In this document: piece after piece, positions 13,946-22,778 of the stretch
How positions within the stretch are numbered: the first letter of the stretch is position 1
Layout: each line of letters starts with the position of its first letter
Assembly: GCA_029785825.1 (NCBI GenBank)
Contig: JAFLYY010000001.1
Location: forward strand, 1,333,374 to 1,397,373
Length of the DNA: 64,000 bases
Origin: Nitrososphaerota archaeon
GTDB lineage: Archaea > Thermoproteota > Nitrososphaeria > Nitrososphaerales > Gagatemarchaeaceae
Direction of reading: 5' to 3'
Notes under the pieces: generated by a model
Seen by the model: the letters and a program-made list of their open reading frames with translations, nothing else
What the model was told of the DNA's origin: nothing
The model's database searches: none
Translations under genes and position numbers: made by a program

Positions 13946-15144
13946 GACTTCAACCCCAGCCGCGCCGTATCAGACACCGGCGATATATCGGTTGAACCTA
14001 AAGGACCGTAGGCCAGCGACGCAAGGGTCGAACCGTTGGGGATCGACGATAGGAGCCCACCTGGATCGGGATTGAACCTTCCCACGGTCTCCACGCTCAC
14101 AACCCGACCCCTTTGGTCATATGCTATGGCGCAGACGGAGCACGGGTCTTGCTTTGAAGCGACCGTCGCCACTCCCTCTCGAGAGCGCAGGCTTGCCATA
14201 GGCGGCCCGTAGCGGAACCAAGACAGCCCGAAGATCACTGAGAAGAAGCTGCGTCCCGGGCGGAAGCTGACCTCGCCACCTGCAGCGTTCGCCCCTGCGA
14301 CCCTCCCCGAAGCCGCCGGAAGGTTCAGGGTACCCTCGGGAGAGACCAGCCCCGATGGTTCGGCGCAACCGCCCGCGGCGTACACTGTCTCGGCCCCTGT
14401 CCTGAGAAAAGAGTCGACGACGACGCCCCCCGAATGCCCGAGCCGGGCCGGAAGTGAGGGGACCCGCGGCCGCCTCAATGGGACCTGGACAAAGGTGTCA
14501 CATGGGATGACTTCACCTTCCGCTATCATGGCCTCCACCCGGCCTTGGCCGACCACCCGGCTGGCCTGCCCGGTACGCAGAGAGACCCCCCTTTCTGCGG
14601 CGCCCGCGGCGATCGCTGCCATGGCGCCTGCACCTGGTGCGCCGAAAGACCAGCAGGAAGCGACGAGCGCCACCTTCCTCCCCCCAGCCGCGAGCCTCTC
14701 CGCAACCTCAAGCCCTCGGACGCCTTCCCCTGTCACCACAGAGCGTTCCGACCCCGCGATGGAGCGCCCAAGTTGCTCGTACTTGTATGGCGCATCCAGA
14801 AAGTATGACCCTCGCTTCCCTACCCCCTCGACCCCCCTTGAGCCGTTCGAGGTCCCGGTGACTACGACTATGGCATCCGCCCGCAACGTCGGCCCCGACG
14901 CCGTAGTCGCCTGGGCGGGACCGACAGAAACGATCTTCGTCCCGAGCTCGACCGGGACCCCTGCTTTGTGCGAATCGGCAGTGCCGGACAGGAGGCTGCC
15001 GCCGATCAGGTCAGGCCAGGCTCTCCAGGGGGGGTCCAGCCTCTCAGACTGGTCGACGACCGTCACGTCTGCCCCACGTTCCAGTGCCTCCCGGGCCGCT
15101 TCCATCCCCGCCGTGCCACCCCCCACGACCACGACCCTGGGCAA
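13930..15144 (-). CDS. FAD/NAD(P)-dependent oxidoreductase of unknown substrate
   Basis: 404 residues with an N-terminal VVVGGGTAGMEAAREALERG dinucleotide fold, a second region VVTGEGVRGLEVAERLA and a late ETVYAAGGCAEP. The C-terminal part contains DPCSVCAIAYD (a CxxC) and a CWSFGAPGAGAM segment mid-protein. It resembles the pyridine-nucleotide-disulfide/sulfide-quinone reductase superfamily, but no family-defining active site is obvious. The start codon precedes the divergent ychF promoter by about 25 nt. It is probably co-transcribed with serA. Confidence 0.7.
   Translation of the reverse strand: MPRVVVVGGGTAGMEAAREALERGADVTVVDQSERLDPPWRAWPDLIGGSLLSGTADSHKAGVPVELGTKIVSVGPAQATTASGPTLRADAIVVVTGTSNGSRGVEGVGKRGSYFLDAPYKYEQLGRSIAGSERSVVTGEGVRGLEVAERLAAGGRKVALVASCWSFGAPGAGAMAAIAAGAAERGVSLRTGQASRVVGQGRVEAMIAEGEVIPCDTFVQVPLRRPRVPSLPARLGHSGGVVVDSFLRTGAETVYAAGGCAEPSGLVSPEGTLNLPAASGRVAGANAAGGEVSFRPGRSFFSVIFGLSWFRYGPPMASLRSREGVATVASKQDPCSVCAIAYDQRGRVVSVETVGRFNPDPGGLLSSIPNGSTLASLAYGPLGSTDISPVSDTARLGLKSWSGY
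13981..13993 (-). promoter_or_regulatory. Palindromic TATA-like element before serA
   Basis: The plus-strand CGATATATCGGTT is identical to the element before fen1. It lies about 36-48 nt upstream of the serA ATG, inside the 3' end of the upstream flavoprotein gene, and could give serA its own promoter. Confidence 0.4.
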
Positions 15145-15167
15145 CCGTCCTCGTCCGGCCTGAGACG

Positions 15168-15177
15168 GTTATAACAG
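15168..15177 (+). promoter_or_regulatory. TATA box for ychF
   Basis: GTTATAACAG lies about 25-30 nt before the GTG start, consistent with leaderless initiation, in the 53-bp divergent spacer. Confidence 0.5.
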
Positions 15178-15197
15178 GCGGGCAGAACGGCCGCAAC

Positions 15198-16403
15198 GTG
15201 CTCGTGGGAGTCGTCGGCAAACCTAATGTCGGGAAGTCGACCTTCTTCTCAGCCGCGACCCTGAAGGACGTGCAGATCGCCGATTACCCGTTCACGACCA
15301 TCAAGCCGAACGTCGGCGTGGCACATCTGTCTGTAGAGTGCGTCTGCAAGGAGATGGGGGTCACCGACTCTCCCCGCAACTCGACATGCCTTGATGGGAA
15401 GAGGCTGGTCCCGGTGAAGGTCGTAGACGTGGCGGGCCTGGTGGAAGGGGCGGCCTCCGGGAAGGGGCTCGGGAACCAGTTCCTCGACGATCTGAGGCAG
15501 GCTGACGCGCTCATCCACGTGGTCGATGCGTCAGGCTCGACGGATATCGAAGGCAGGAAGGTCCCCCCCGGGAGCCATGACCCGGCCCAGGACATAGACA
15601 TGGTCGAAAGAGAGTTCGATCTCTGGATGTACGGGATACTGAAGAGGGACTGGGAGAGGGCGACCAGGTCTCTAGAGCAGACCGGGGGGAAGGTAGTGGA
15701 ACACCTGGCTGAGAGGCTGTCGGGGCTCTCTGTGACGCTGCCTGACGTCGAAGAAGTGGTGCTCAGGCTGCACCTCAGGACCGAGAAACCGAGCGCCTGG
15801 ACTGACGGGCAGATCCTGGAGCTTGTGAGGGAGACCAGGAAACTGACGAAGCCTTCGCTTCTCGCGGCTAACAAGGCAGACCTGCCCACGTCGAAGGCGA
15901 ACATCGAGTCGCTCAGGAGGACCGGGAGAGAAGTGGTGCCATGCGCATCCGAAGCCGAGCTTCTCCTCCGCAGGGCCGCCGAACGGGGGCTCGTGACCTA
16001 CTCCCCTGGCGACCCAGGATTCGCCGTGAAGGACCCGGGAAGGCTCACCCCCGCCCAGGCGGGGGCGCTCGCCATGGTCGAGGAGAAGGTGATGAGAGCC
16101 TACGGAGGGACCGGGGTCCAAGAGGCAGTGAACAGGGCCTTCTTCGGCCTCCTCAGGGCGGTCGTCGTGTTCCCCGTCGAAGACGAGACCAAGCTGACAG
16201 ACAGGGAAGGGAGGGTCCTCCCCGACGCCTTCGTGATGAAGGGAGGGTCGACGACCCTCGACCTCGCCAGGACTGTGCACACAGAGCTAGCAGAGGGCTT
16301 CCTGTACGCGGTAGACGCCCGGACGGGGAAGAGGCTCGGAGCCGACCATCCTCTGAAGAACAGGGATATAGTGAAGATAGTGTCAAGCGGCAAGAGGGGC
16401 TAA
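15198..16403 (+). CDS. YchF-family redox-regulated GTPase/ATPase (OBG-like)
   Basis: 401 residues. Walker A VGVVGKPNVGKSTFFSA, switch region DYPFTTIKPNVG, DVAGLVEG (G3), and AANKADLPT in the G4 position are present; the C-terminus is a TGS-like region ending HPLKNRDIVKIVSS. Archaeal/eukaryotic YchF/Drg-like proteins bind ribosomes. GTG at 15198 gives the usual MLVGVVGKP start; earlier in-frame codons would overlap the divergent gene. Tail-to-tail overlap of 21 bp with rps3ae. Confidence 0.88.
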   Translation: MLVGVVGKPNVGKSTFFSAATLKDVQIADYPFTTIKPNVGVAHLSVECVCKEMGVTDSPRNSTCLDGKRLVPVKVVDVAGLVEGAASGKGLGNQFLDDLRQADALIHVVDASGSTDIEGRKVPPGSHDPAQDIDMVEREFDLWMYGILKRDWERATRSLEQTGGKVVEHLAERLSGLSVTLPDVEEVVLRLHLRTEKPSAWTDGQILELVRETRKLTKPSLLAANKADLPTSKANIESLRRTGREVVPCASEAELLLRRAAERGLVTYSPGDPGFAVKDPGRLTPAQAGALAMVEEKVMRAYGGTGVQEAVNRAFFGLLRAVVVFPVEDETKLTDREGRVLPDAFVMKGGSTTLDLARTVHTELAEGFLYAVDARTGKRLGADHPLKNRDIVKIVSSGKRG

Positions 16404-17006
16404 TGGCTCGGCCTTCCTCGCCGTAGGCCTCGCAATCAGCTTGCTCTTCCTGACCCCGACGTGCCTGAGACGGGTCACCTTCTTGGCTTCGTTGTACACG
16501 TCAGACGCCACCTTCTGGAGGACCAGTTCCTGGGCGAACCCCTCGTAGCTCATGCCGGCGGCCTTCTCCCCGATGACCTTGTCCATGATTAGGCGGAGGT
16601 CGTGCTTCTTCGAGCTGTTCATCTTCCCCTGGGAGAGCGCCGTGCAGTAGACTCTGACCACGTAGCCGTCCTTCGTGGTGTAGTCCCTTATGAAATCGGA
16701 CATCGAAGAACCGCGGCGGATCAGGCTCCTGAGGAACTCCCTGGAATATTCGTGCCCCTTGAACACCGTGTATGCCGTCTCACCCTCGACCCTGTCGATC
16801 TGGAAGAAGAGCTTGAACGCGTAGTGCTGGGGGTCCTGCTTCAGGATGTCGTAGAGGGTCGTCTCGATGACCCTGCCTTCGGGCTTCTGGACGTCTGTCA
16901 GCGGGACCTTGGCTATGGGGGCGTTGCCGAAGGACGGAGAGGCGGTGACGGTCACCCACGACTTCAGCTTCCACTTGTCCCTCACTTTGGCTACTTTCTT
17001 CGGCAA
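16383..17006 (-). CDS. rps3ae: 30S ribosomal protein S3Ae
   Basis: 207 residues matching S3Ae/S1e: KKVAKVRDKWKLKSWVTV, GRVIETTLYDILKQDPQHYA, LRSLIRRGSSMSDFIRDYTT and KHDLRLIMDKVIGEKA. The start is TTG at 17004-17006. In many archaea S15, a DHH nuclease, Pcc1 and S3Ae are neighbours; here SerRS sits between Pcc1 and S3Ae. It lies 34 nt after serS and is probably part of one transcript. Confidence 0.96.
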   Translation of the reverse strand: MPKKVAKVRDKWKLKSWVTVTASPSFGNAPIAKVPLTDVQKPEGRVIETTLYDILKQDPQHYAFKLFFQIDRVEGETAYTVFKGHEYSREFLRSLIRRGSSMSDFIRDYTTKDGYVVRVYCTALSQGKMNSSKKHDLRLIMDKVIGEKAAGMSYEGFAQELVLQKVASDVYNEAKKVTRLRHVGVRKSKLIARPTARKAEPLAPLAA

Positions 17007-17040
17007 ACGAAGGCGCCCCGCCCGTCTCGCGCTTATAACC

Positions 17041-18321
17041 TCAGCGCTGCTGTAGCGCGCCTATCTTCCCCATGTAGGGAGCCAGGGCCTTCGGAATCTT
17101 CACGGTGCCGTCCTTCTCCTGGAAGTTTTCTAGGATGGCCACCAGCGTCCTTGTGACCACCCCCGTGGAGTTGAGGGTGTGGAGCGTCGCTGTCGGGTCG
17201 CTCTGCTTGTCCCTGTACCTGATTCTCGACCTCCGGGCCTGAAAATCGGTGATGTTGCTGGCAGAGACCATTTCCCTGTACTTTCCCTGCCCTGGAAGCC
17301 AGGCCTCGAGGTCGTAGGTCTTGGCAGACATGAACCCGGTGTCTCCGCCACACAGGGTGACGACCCTGTGTGGTATCCCGAGGTCTTGGTAGATCTTCTC
17401 GGCGTTCGAAATGAGCTCCTCGTGGAGCGTCCAGCTGTCCTCGGGCCTGCAGAACACCACCTGTTCCACCTTGTAGAACTGGTGGCCCCGGAATATCCCC
17501 TTCGTGTCTTTGCCGTGGGCGCCCGCTTCCACCCTGAAGCAGGGGCTGAAACCGCAGTACTTGATAGGGAGCTCGGACGCCCGGATGATCTCGTCGGAGT
17601 GCATCGACACCAGCGGGTGCTCAGAAGTCGCTATCAGGTGGAGGTCTTCGCCCTCGACCTTGTAGATGACCGGACCGAAGTCGTCGAGGTTCACGACCCC
17701 CTCATATGCAGACCGGTTGAGCATGAAGGGCGGCTCCACGGCCACGAACCCCTTGGACCTGAAGAAGTCCAAGGCATACTGCATTATAGCGTGCTCCAGC
17801 TTGACGGCATCCCCCTTCAGAAAGTAGAAGCGCGCTCCCGCCACCTTCGCCCCCCTCTCCATGTCCACCATCCCCAGCGAAGTCAGGATGTCTATGTGGT
17901 CCCTGGGCTTGAAGTCGAACTCGGGCTTTCCGCCCCAGGTCCTCACGGTCACGCTCTCGGACTCGTCCTTTCCGTCGGGGACGCTGGAGTGGAGCATGTT
18001 GGGGAGGCTCATGAGGGCCTTCGTCAGCCTCTCGTTCGCCTTGTCTGCCTCTAGGTCAAGCCCCTTGATCTTCTGAGGGATTCCTTTGACCTCTTCGAGT
18101 TTTTCCTCTATCGGAGCCCCCTTCTTCTTCAGGGACGCCACCTCCGCCGTCAGGTCGTTCTGCCTGTGCCTGAGCCTGTCGGCTTCGGTCTTCAGCTTCC
18201 TCCACTCTGCGTCGGCGTCGGCGGCCTCCTTGACGAGCGGGACCTTGTCCTGGGCTCCCCTCCTGGTCAGGTTCACCACTATCGTCTCGGGGTTTTCCCT
18301 GACCAGTTTGATGTCCATCAT
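17041..18321 (-). CDS. serS: Seryl-tRNA synthetase
   Basis: 426 residues. An N-terminal coiled-coil arm (about 30-105, rich in KTEADRLRHRQNDLTAEV) is followed by the class II catalytic core. Motif 2 GFSPCFRVEAGAHGKDTKG and motif 3 STGVVTRTLVAILENF are present, with the serine-binding LIATSEHPL segment. This is the bacterial/eukaryotic-type SerRS, not the methanogen type. Start ATG ATG at 18316-18321; the 4-bp overlap with pcc1 implies coupling. Confidence 0.96.
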   Translation of the reverse strand: MMDIKLVRENPETIVVNLTRRGAQDKVPLVKEAADADAEWRKLKTEADRLRHRQNDLTAEVASLKKKGAPIEEKLEEVKGIPQKIKGLDLEADKANERLTKALMSLPNMLHSSVPDGKDESESVTVRTWGGKPEFDFKPRDHIDILTSLGMVDMERGAKVAGARFYFLKGDAVKLEHAIMQYALDFFRSKGFVAVEPPFMLNRSAYEGVVNLDDFGPVIYKVEGEDLHLIATSEHPLVSMHSDEIIRASELPIKYCGFSPCFRVEAGAHGKDTKGIFRGHQFYKVEQVVFCRPEDSWTLHEELISNAEKIYQDLGIPHRVVTLCGGDTGFMSAKTYDLEAWLPGQGKYREMVSASNITDFQARRSRIRYRDKQSDPTATLHTLNSTGVVTRTLVAILENFQEKDGTVKIPKALAPYMGKIGALQQR

Positions 18322-18596
18322 GTCGACTTCACACCCTTGGGCCGACCGTCTGTCCTACGCGATAATAGCGATATCTCCTCGAAGAGCGCGATGTCCCGTA
18401 GAAACGCAAGGGCGGTCGAGAGGGACGTCGAGACGGAGTCCGAGTCGATGGAGAAAGTGATCCCTCTCCCGCTCTCTGCGACCGAGATTTTGAGCCCCTT
18501 AGGGAGCCCCTCGTTGTCAGGGGCGAGTACAGAAGCGAGCCGCTCCCGGATCCTCTTGTCAGCGCAGGTCACTCTGAGCGCTGCGGAGGCCTTCAA
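18318..18596 (-). CDS. pcc1: KEOPS complex subunit Pcc1
   Basis: 92 residues matching Pcc1: LASVLAPDNEGLPKGLKISV is the family hallmark, followed by a beta strand pair and a long helix (STALAFLRDIALFEEI). Pcc1 dimerises KEOPS, which makes N6-threonylcarbamoyladenosine in ANN-decoding tRNAs. It overlaps both serS and the DHH gene by 4 bp. The other KEOPS genes here (kae1, bud32) lie 2-4 kb upstream on the same strand; a Cgi121 gene is not in the window. Confidence 0.88.
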   Translation of the reverse strand: MKASAALRVTCADKRIRERLASVLAPDNEGLPKGLKISVAESGRGITFSIDSDSVSTSLSTALAFLRDIALFEEISLLSRRTDGRPKGVKST

Positions 18597-19999
18597 CTCA
18601 GGACCCGTGCCTCGACGGCCTTGGAGAAGGTTCCGACGGCGGACGAGGGGATCTTGGCCCCCGCTGCCATCTCGTGCCCTCCCCCGACCCCCTTCACGGC
18701 CTCGGCCGCTTCCCTCATTATCGCCCCCAGGTTTACCGAGCCGTCGAAGGAATCGCCTACTCGGGAGGAGACCTTCACCTCGGACCCCTGACTCGCTGCG
18801 GTCCCGACGACGACCTTGGCCTTGAACTCCGGAGAAGAGGTCAGGATGGAGATGACCGGGCCGAGGAGCTTCTCGTCCACTATCCCTTCGCCGTTGACAA
18901 AGACCAGCTTTCCGTGTCCTTCTATCCTGGACCGGTCGGAGGTGATACCTTCCAGGGCCTTGTTGATCCCTGATCTGTACGCCGCGAGGACCTTCGTCGC
19001 GTCCTTGAGCGCCTGGGACCTGTCTCCAAGGCAGATGGAGACCCCGACCCCGGGAGCGCCCATCCTTCCGCAGGAGTTGAGCAGGGTCCCGAACTCTCTC
19101 GCGTCCCTCAGCGGGGTGAACGTGTCCTCGAACCGCTGCACATAGACCTCTCCGAAGAGGCCCGCGAGCGCCTCGGTGGACCCTTCTTCGGCCCCCAGTG
19201 CCCCCGCTATGATCTCCGTGAGGCCCTTCTTTTCCTCGTCGGAGAGCGAGGAGATGGTCCTCCAGGTCCCGCCGTCCTTCAGCTTCATCCCCGACTGGTG
19301 GAGCAAGGCGAGGACCGCGTCCTTGCTCCCGGTGAGGCCCTTGAGGAACGGCGTCGAAGTCAAGGCGACTGCTTCGTGGATGGGCCTGGTCTCCCTCCCT
19401 GTGAACATGAGGTCGGTCGACGCCGCAAGGAGCCCGGTTGACCTGGCGGCATCCATGGCGGACCTGTTCAGGCCGGTGAGGGACCTCCCCTCCCCGGAGT
19501 CCTGGCGGTCCGCGAGCGCTCCGACCACCGCCAGCGGGGCCAGGTCCCGGTTAGCCGGGTCCACCGCCTCCGAAAAGAAGTAAGCCATAGCGGACGAGCA
19601 TGCCTCCCTCCCCCCGTCGTAGCCGTAGTTCCAGGCGTTCACCACGACGGGCTTCGCCGCGTCTGCTTCGGAGATCTGATGGTGGTCGATTATCAGGAAC
19701 CTCTCCCCGAGCGCCGCCTGTAGTTCGCTGACGAGGGCCGAGCCCAAGTCGGTGAAGATGTGAAGGTCATAGCCTGCGCCGCCGATCTGTTCGATGGTCT
19801 TGAGGTCGAGGTCCGGGACCGCCCTCAGGGTGACGTTGGCCCCTTTGCGCATGAGAGACGCGAAGACTATCGAGCCGCTGCAGAGGCCATCGGCGTCGAT
19901 GTGTGTTACAACCAGGATCTTCTTCCCCCCAGTAGCGGCGCTGAGTATAACCGGGACGAGACTCAGGTACCTCGCCCGGAGACCATCGAGGTCAGCCAA
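18593..19999 (-). CDS. DHH/DHHA1 phosphoesterase, RecJ/GAN-like nuclease
   Basis: 468 residues. The DHH domain has VVTHIDADGLCSGSI, DLGSALVSELQ and IIDHHQIS; the C-terminal DHHA1 domain carries GGGHEMAAGAKI. Archaeal members (GAN/RecJ-like) associate with the replicative GINS complex or act on RNA. Gene order S15-DHH-Pcc1 is a conserved archaeal arrangement. The start is TTG at 19997-19999, 14 nt after the S15 stop. Substrate (ssDNA versus short RNA) cannot be told from sequence. Confidence 0.88.
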   Translation of the reverse strand: MADLDGLRARYLSLVPVILSAATGGKKILVVTHIDADGLCSGSIVFASLMRKGANVTLRAVPDLDLKTIEQIGGAGYDLHIFTDLGSALVSELQAALGERFLIIDHHQISEADAAKPVVVNAWNYGYDGGREACSSAMAYFFSEAVDPANRDLAPLAVVGALADRQDSGEGRSLTGLNRSAMDAARSTGLLAASTDLMFTGRETRPIHEAVALTSTPFLKGLTGSKDAVLALLHQSGMKLKDGGTWRTISSLSDEEKKGLTEIIAGALGAEEGSTEALAGLFGEVYVQRFEDTFTPLRDAREFGTLLNSCGRMGAPGVGVSICLGDRSQALKDATKVLAAYRSGINKALEGITSDRSRIEGHGKLVFVNGEGIVDEKLLGPVISILTSSPEFKAKVVVGTAASQGSEVKVSSRVGDSFDGSVNLGAIMREAAEAVKGVGGGHEMAAGAKIPSSAVGTFSKAVEARVLS

Positions 20000-20013
20000 A
20001 GGGGCCTCGCCAG

Positions 20014-20463
20014 CTATGCCAGCTGCGCGACCACGGCGGTGTACTTGAAGTCGGGCGGGAGGATCCCTCTCTCCTTGTAGTACTTTGAAAGCCTGTAGAT
20101 CTTTGCTTCCACTAGTTCCAGGGAATGGACGTTCTTCCTGTCGCTCTTGTGGGTCCCGAGGTGTTTCTGCACCCTCTGGGCTCTTTGTATCAGGTCCTGG
20201 AGGTCCTGCGGTGTCTTCGGGGCGGCCTTCCCTTCGGCCAGTATCTTCCCGAGGGGCTTGCCTGCGAGGGCCCTGATCAGCGGTACTCCATAGTCATCCC
20301 TAAGCGACAGCCCTATCTTGCTTGGAGAGACCCCCTCCTTGGCGAGCTTCAGTGCGACGGTCCTCGCTTCTTCGGGAGTCGTGGTAACCCACGTGGGGTT
20401 TGTCTTGCTTGGGGGCCTGGTCTGGTGAGACTTCCCGTGTCTGTGAGAGTGAATGCGGGCCAA
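20014..20463 (-). CDS. rps15: 30S ribosomal protein S15 (S13e)
   Basis: 149 residues of archaeal/eukaryotic type with an N-terminal extension (ARIHSHRHGKSHQTRPPS) before the S15 core (DLQDLIQRAQRVQKHLGTHK, NVHSLELVEAKIYRLSKYYK). The start is TTG at 20461-20463. A TATA-like ACGTTTATC about 37 nt upstream suggests its own promoter at the head of the S15-DHH-Pcc1-SerS-S3Ae block. Confidence 0.96.
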   Translation of the reverse strand: MARIHSHRHGKSHQTRPPSKTNPTWVTTTPEEARTVALKLAKEGVSPSKIGLSLRDDYGVPLIRALAGKPLGKILAEGKAAPKTPQDLQDLIQRAQRVQKHLGTHKSDRKNVHSLELVEAKIYRLSKYYKERGILPPDFKYTAVVAQLA

Positions 20464-20498
20464 TCTTTGTTCGAGAAGGCGAGTCCATTCCGCTCTGC

Positions 20499-20508
20499 TG
20501 ATAAACGT
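20499..20508 (-). promoter_or_regulatory. TATA box for the rps15 block
   Basis: Minus-strand AACGTTTATC sits in the 64-bp gap between the bud32 stop and the S15 start, at a promoter-like distance. Confidence 0.45.
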
Positions 20509-20527
20509 TGCCTGCGTTTTGGCCGTT

Positions 20528-21202
20528 TCACACGACTCTGGCGTAACGCCCCCGGCGCTCTATGCTCCTCAGCTGTCTCAGGACCGACCTGAACCTCTGC
20601 GACCCGACCTCGGAGGCGTAACCGCGGAAAAGAGAGTCCAGGGCCGCCTGGGCGACCCCCGGATGCGCACCTATGAGGGTCTCCTTGATGAGCCTCAGGT
20701 CGACCGCGTGGTCCTCCAGCCTGTTCGTGCGGGCCGAGAGCCCGAAGTCTATGAAGACCAGGTCCCTCCCTGTCTTCAGCACGTTGGCGGTCGTCAGGTC
20801 CCCGTGCATTATCCCAGCCATGTGCATCCGAGCCGCGCTCCTTCCGAATCCCTCGAAAGTGTCCTCCGCCTCGTCCGTCCCTAGCGACCCCACCAGGTCC
20901 CTGAGCCTGTCTCCCCGGACATACTCCATCACCAGAGTAGCACGGGGGAGGTCCATGGCATAGAGGAAGGGAACACGAACCCCGGCCCTCTTGGACTGCG
21001 CCATAATCTCAGCCTCCCGGACGGTCCTCTGCCGCCTTATCGAGTCGTCGAGGGCCGGGAGCCGGTAAGGGAGCGGCTTCCTTGACTTGAACACCGCCTC
21101 CAGCCCCTGCCACTCTCCCAGAGTGATGTCTGCCTCGGCCCCCCTGTAGATGAGGGTCCCAGGAGGGACCTCAGCTTCGCCAGGGCGTGTCGACACCGTC
21201 AA
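20528..21202 (-). CDS. bud32: KEOPS subunit Bud32, atypical small kinase
   Basis: 224 residues. IYRGAEADITLG is the glycine-poor nucleotide loop of Bud32; VFKSRKPLPYRLPALD contains the conserved lysine and substrate region; RMHMAGIMHGDLTTANVL is the catalytic loop and VFIDFGLSA the metal-binding DFG. Bud32 acts as an ATPase/kinase partner of Kae1. It overlaps kae1 by 32 bp, so they are separate but coupled rather than fused as in some archaea. Confidence 0.94.
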   Translation of the reverse strand: MTVSTRPGEAEVPPGTLIYRGAEADITLGEWQGLEAVFKSRKPLPYRLPALDDSIRRQRTVREAEIMAQSKRAGVRVPFLYAMDLPRATLVMEYVRGDRLRDLVGSLGTDEAEDTFEGFGRSAARMHMAGIMHGDLTTANVLKTGRDLVFIDFGLSARTNRLEDHAVDLRLIKETLIGAHPGVAQAALDSLFRGYASEVGSQRFRSVLRQLRSIERRGRYARVV

Positions 21203-22160
21203 GCCTCCATGACTGCCTGACCCTCGCTTCTTGAACGGGAATCCGGGAGCCCGAGCTGTAGGCTAGCCACCCAGTCCAGGCTATCTGAGCCCCGCAGTCT
21301 CCGCTGTACTCCAGAGGGGCGGAAGCCATAGCGGCGGAGTGCCGCCCCGCCATGACGGTCATCATCTCTGAGAGCCTCCTGTTGGCGGCAACCCCCCCGA
21401 CTATCATGACCTCCCGCTTGCCTGTGAACGCGAGGGCCCTCTCTGTGACTTCTGCGACCATGGCGAATGCCGTCTCCTGGACCGAATATGCGACGTCCTT
21501 GAACGAGGTCCCCCCGTCGATCATCGTCTTGGAGGCGGTGAGGAGCCCCGAAAAGGATACGTCGTTTCCCTTGACGGCGTAGGGGAGCCTGCGGTATCCG
21601 CCTCCCATGGCCGCTTCTTCGATGGCACGACCGCAGGGCGAGGCGAGTCCGTGATGCCGCCCGAGCTGGTCAAGCAGTTGCCCCAGGGTGAGGTCGAGCG
21701 ACTCGCCCAGGATTCTCCATCGCCCTCCCGAGTGAGAGATTATCATGGTATGGCCGCCCGACACGAGGAGCACCACCGGGTCCTTCATCCCCGTTAGAAG
21801 GCAGCCGAGCTCGATGTGTCCCACTGCGTGGTTCACAGGGACCAGGGGGACGTCGAGACCAGCCGCCAGCGTCCTGGCGACGACCCCTCCGACTCGGAGA
21901 CAGGGCCCGAGTCCGGGTCCCATGGCGTAGGCTACGGCAGAGATCTCGCCCAGGGGGACCTTCGAGGCTTCCATGGCGTCAGCTACGACGGTGGAGGCGG
22001 AGGCGAGGTGGCTCTGCGACGCTTCGAAGGGGTGTATCCCGCTCCCTTCAGGGGCCTTGTAGATCGACTTGGAGTTGGAGAGTATTTCCCCCTGGGACGA
22101 CACGACAGAGACGGAGAAAGTGTGCGCCGTGCTTTCGACGCCGAGGACGAAGCGCTTCAT
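21171..22160 (-). CDS. kae1: KEOPS subunit Kae1, tRNA threonylcarbamoyladenosine transferase
   Basis: 329 residues of the ASKHA fold. LGVESTAHTFSVSVV starts the protein; VNHAVGHIELG supplies the two metal-ligand histidines; VSGGHTMI, GRAIEEAA and VGGVAANRRL are conserved ATP and metal sites. It transfers the threonylcarbamoyl group to A37 of tRNA. The stop of the upstream hypothetical gene is 6 nt before the Kae1 ATG. Confidence 0.96.
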   Translation of the reverse strand: MKRFVLGVESTAHTFSVSVVSSQGEILSNSKSIYKAPEGSGIHPFEASQSHLASASTVVADAMEASKVPLGEISAVAYAMGPGLGPCLRVGGVVARTLAAGLDVPLVPVNHAVGHIELGCLLTGMKDPVVLLVSGGHTMIISHSGGRWRILGESLDLTLGQLLDQLGRHHGLASPCGRAIEEAAMGGGYRRLPYAVKGNDVSFSGLLTASKTMIDGGTSFKDVAYSVQETAFAMVAEVTERALAFTGKREVMIVGGVAANRRLSEMMTVMAGRHSAAMASAPLEYSGDCGAQIAWTGWLAYSSGSRIPVQEARVRQSWRLDGVDTPWRS

Positions 22161-22166
22161 CGGATC

Positions 22167-22688
22167 CTACAACTTTCGGGATTGGCGGTAGAGGTCCCCT
22201 AGCAGGTTGACGTAGGGCTTAACCTCTGAAAGAAAGTCGTCAAACTTGCCCCTCTCGAAGGTGGCGCTGTGCTTCCCCCCTTCCTCGGTTATTTTGGCGG
22301 CGAGGACGATACCCCCGCTCCGGTCAGGGTTCGGCTTCAGCTTGGGGAAGTGGATGAGCGCACCGTAGCCTATCTTCTTCCGCCCGACCGTGAAGACCAC
22401 GTTGTAGTACATGCTGAGCGTTTTGGTGAACTGGGCGAGTTGCTTCTTCCTGCTTTCGCTCCGCTTCACCTGTTCGAAGTCAGCCTCGGACAACCTGTCT
22501 ATCATCTCCTTGAGGAGCTTCATCTCGCTTACCTTGTTGGTGTATCCAGCGTACTCGATTGGCAGCTGGTAGACGCTGTTCATGACCGAGTCCCAGTTGT
22601 CTATCACAGCAAACGTGGCGGTGTCCATGTTCATTTCGCGCTTGAGCTCGTCAGAGAGGATGTCTTCGACGGTGAACTTCTTCGGCAC
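22167..22688 (-). CDS. Conserved-looking hypothetical protein leading the kae1-bud32 transcript
   Basis: 173 residues, soluble, mixed charge, with MPKKFTVEDILSDELKREMN at the start, a helix rich in charged residues (MIDRLSEADFEQVKRSESRK) and a YYNVVFTVGRKKIGYGAL strand region. I do not recognise the family. It is 6 nt upstream of kae1 on the same strand, so it may be linked to tRNA modification or simply share the transcript. The ATG start is clear. Confidence 0.65.
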   Translation of the reverse strand: MPKKFTVEDILSDELKREMNMDTATFAVIDNWDSVMNSVYQLPIEYAGYTNKVSEMKLLKEMIDRLSEADFEQVKRSESRKKQLAQFTKTLSMYYNVVFTVGRKKIGYGALIHFPKLKPNPDRSGGIVLAAKITEEGGKHSATFERGKFDDFLSEVKPYVNLLGDLYRQSRKL

Positions 22689-22778
22689 AGGACCGCCTGG
22701 GGAGCGCGTCTAGTTATGGTTAACTCTTAGTAGACCACCCCCGGAAGTCGGGATGCGGAGAAGCGAGGGAGAGGGCGC

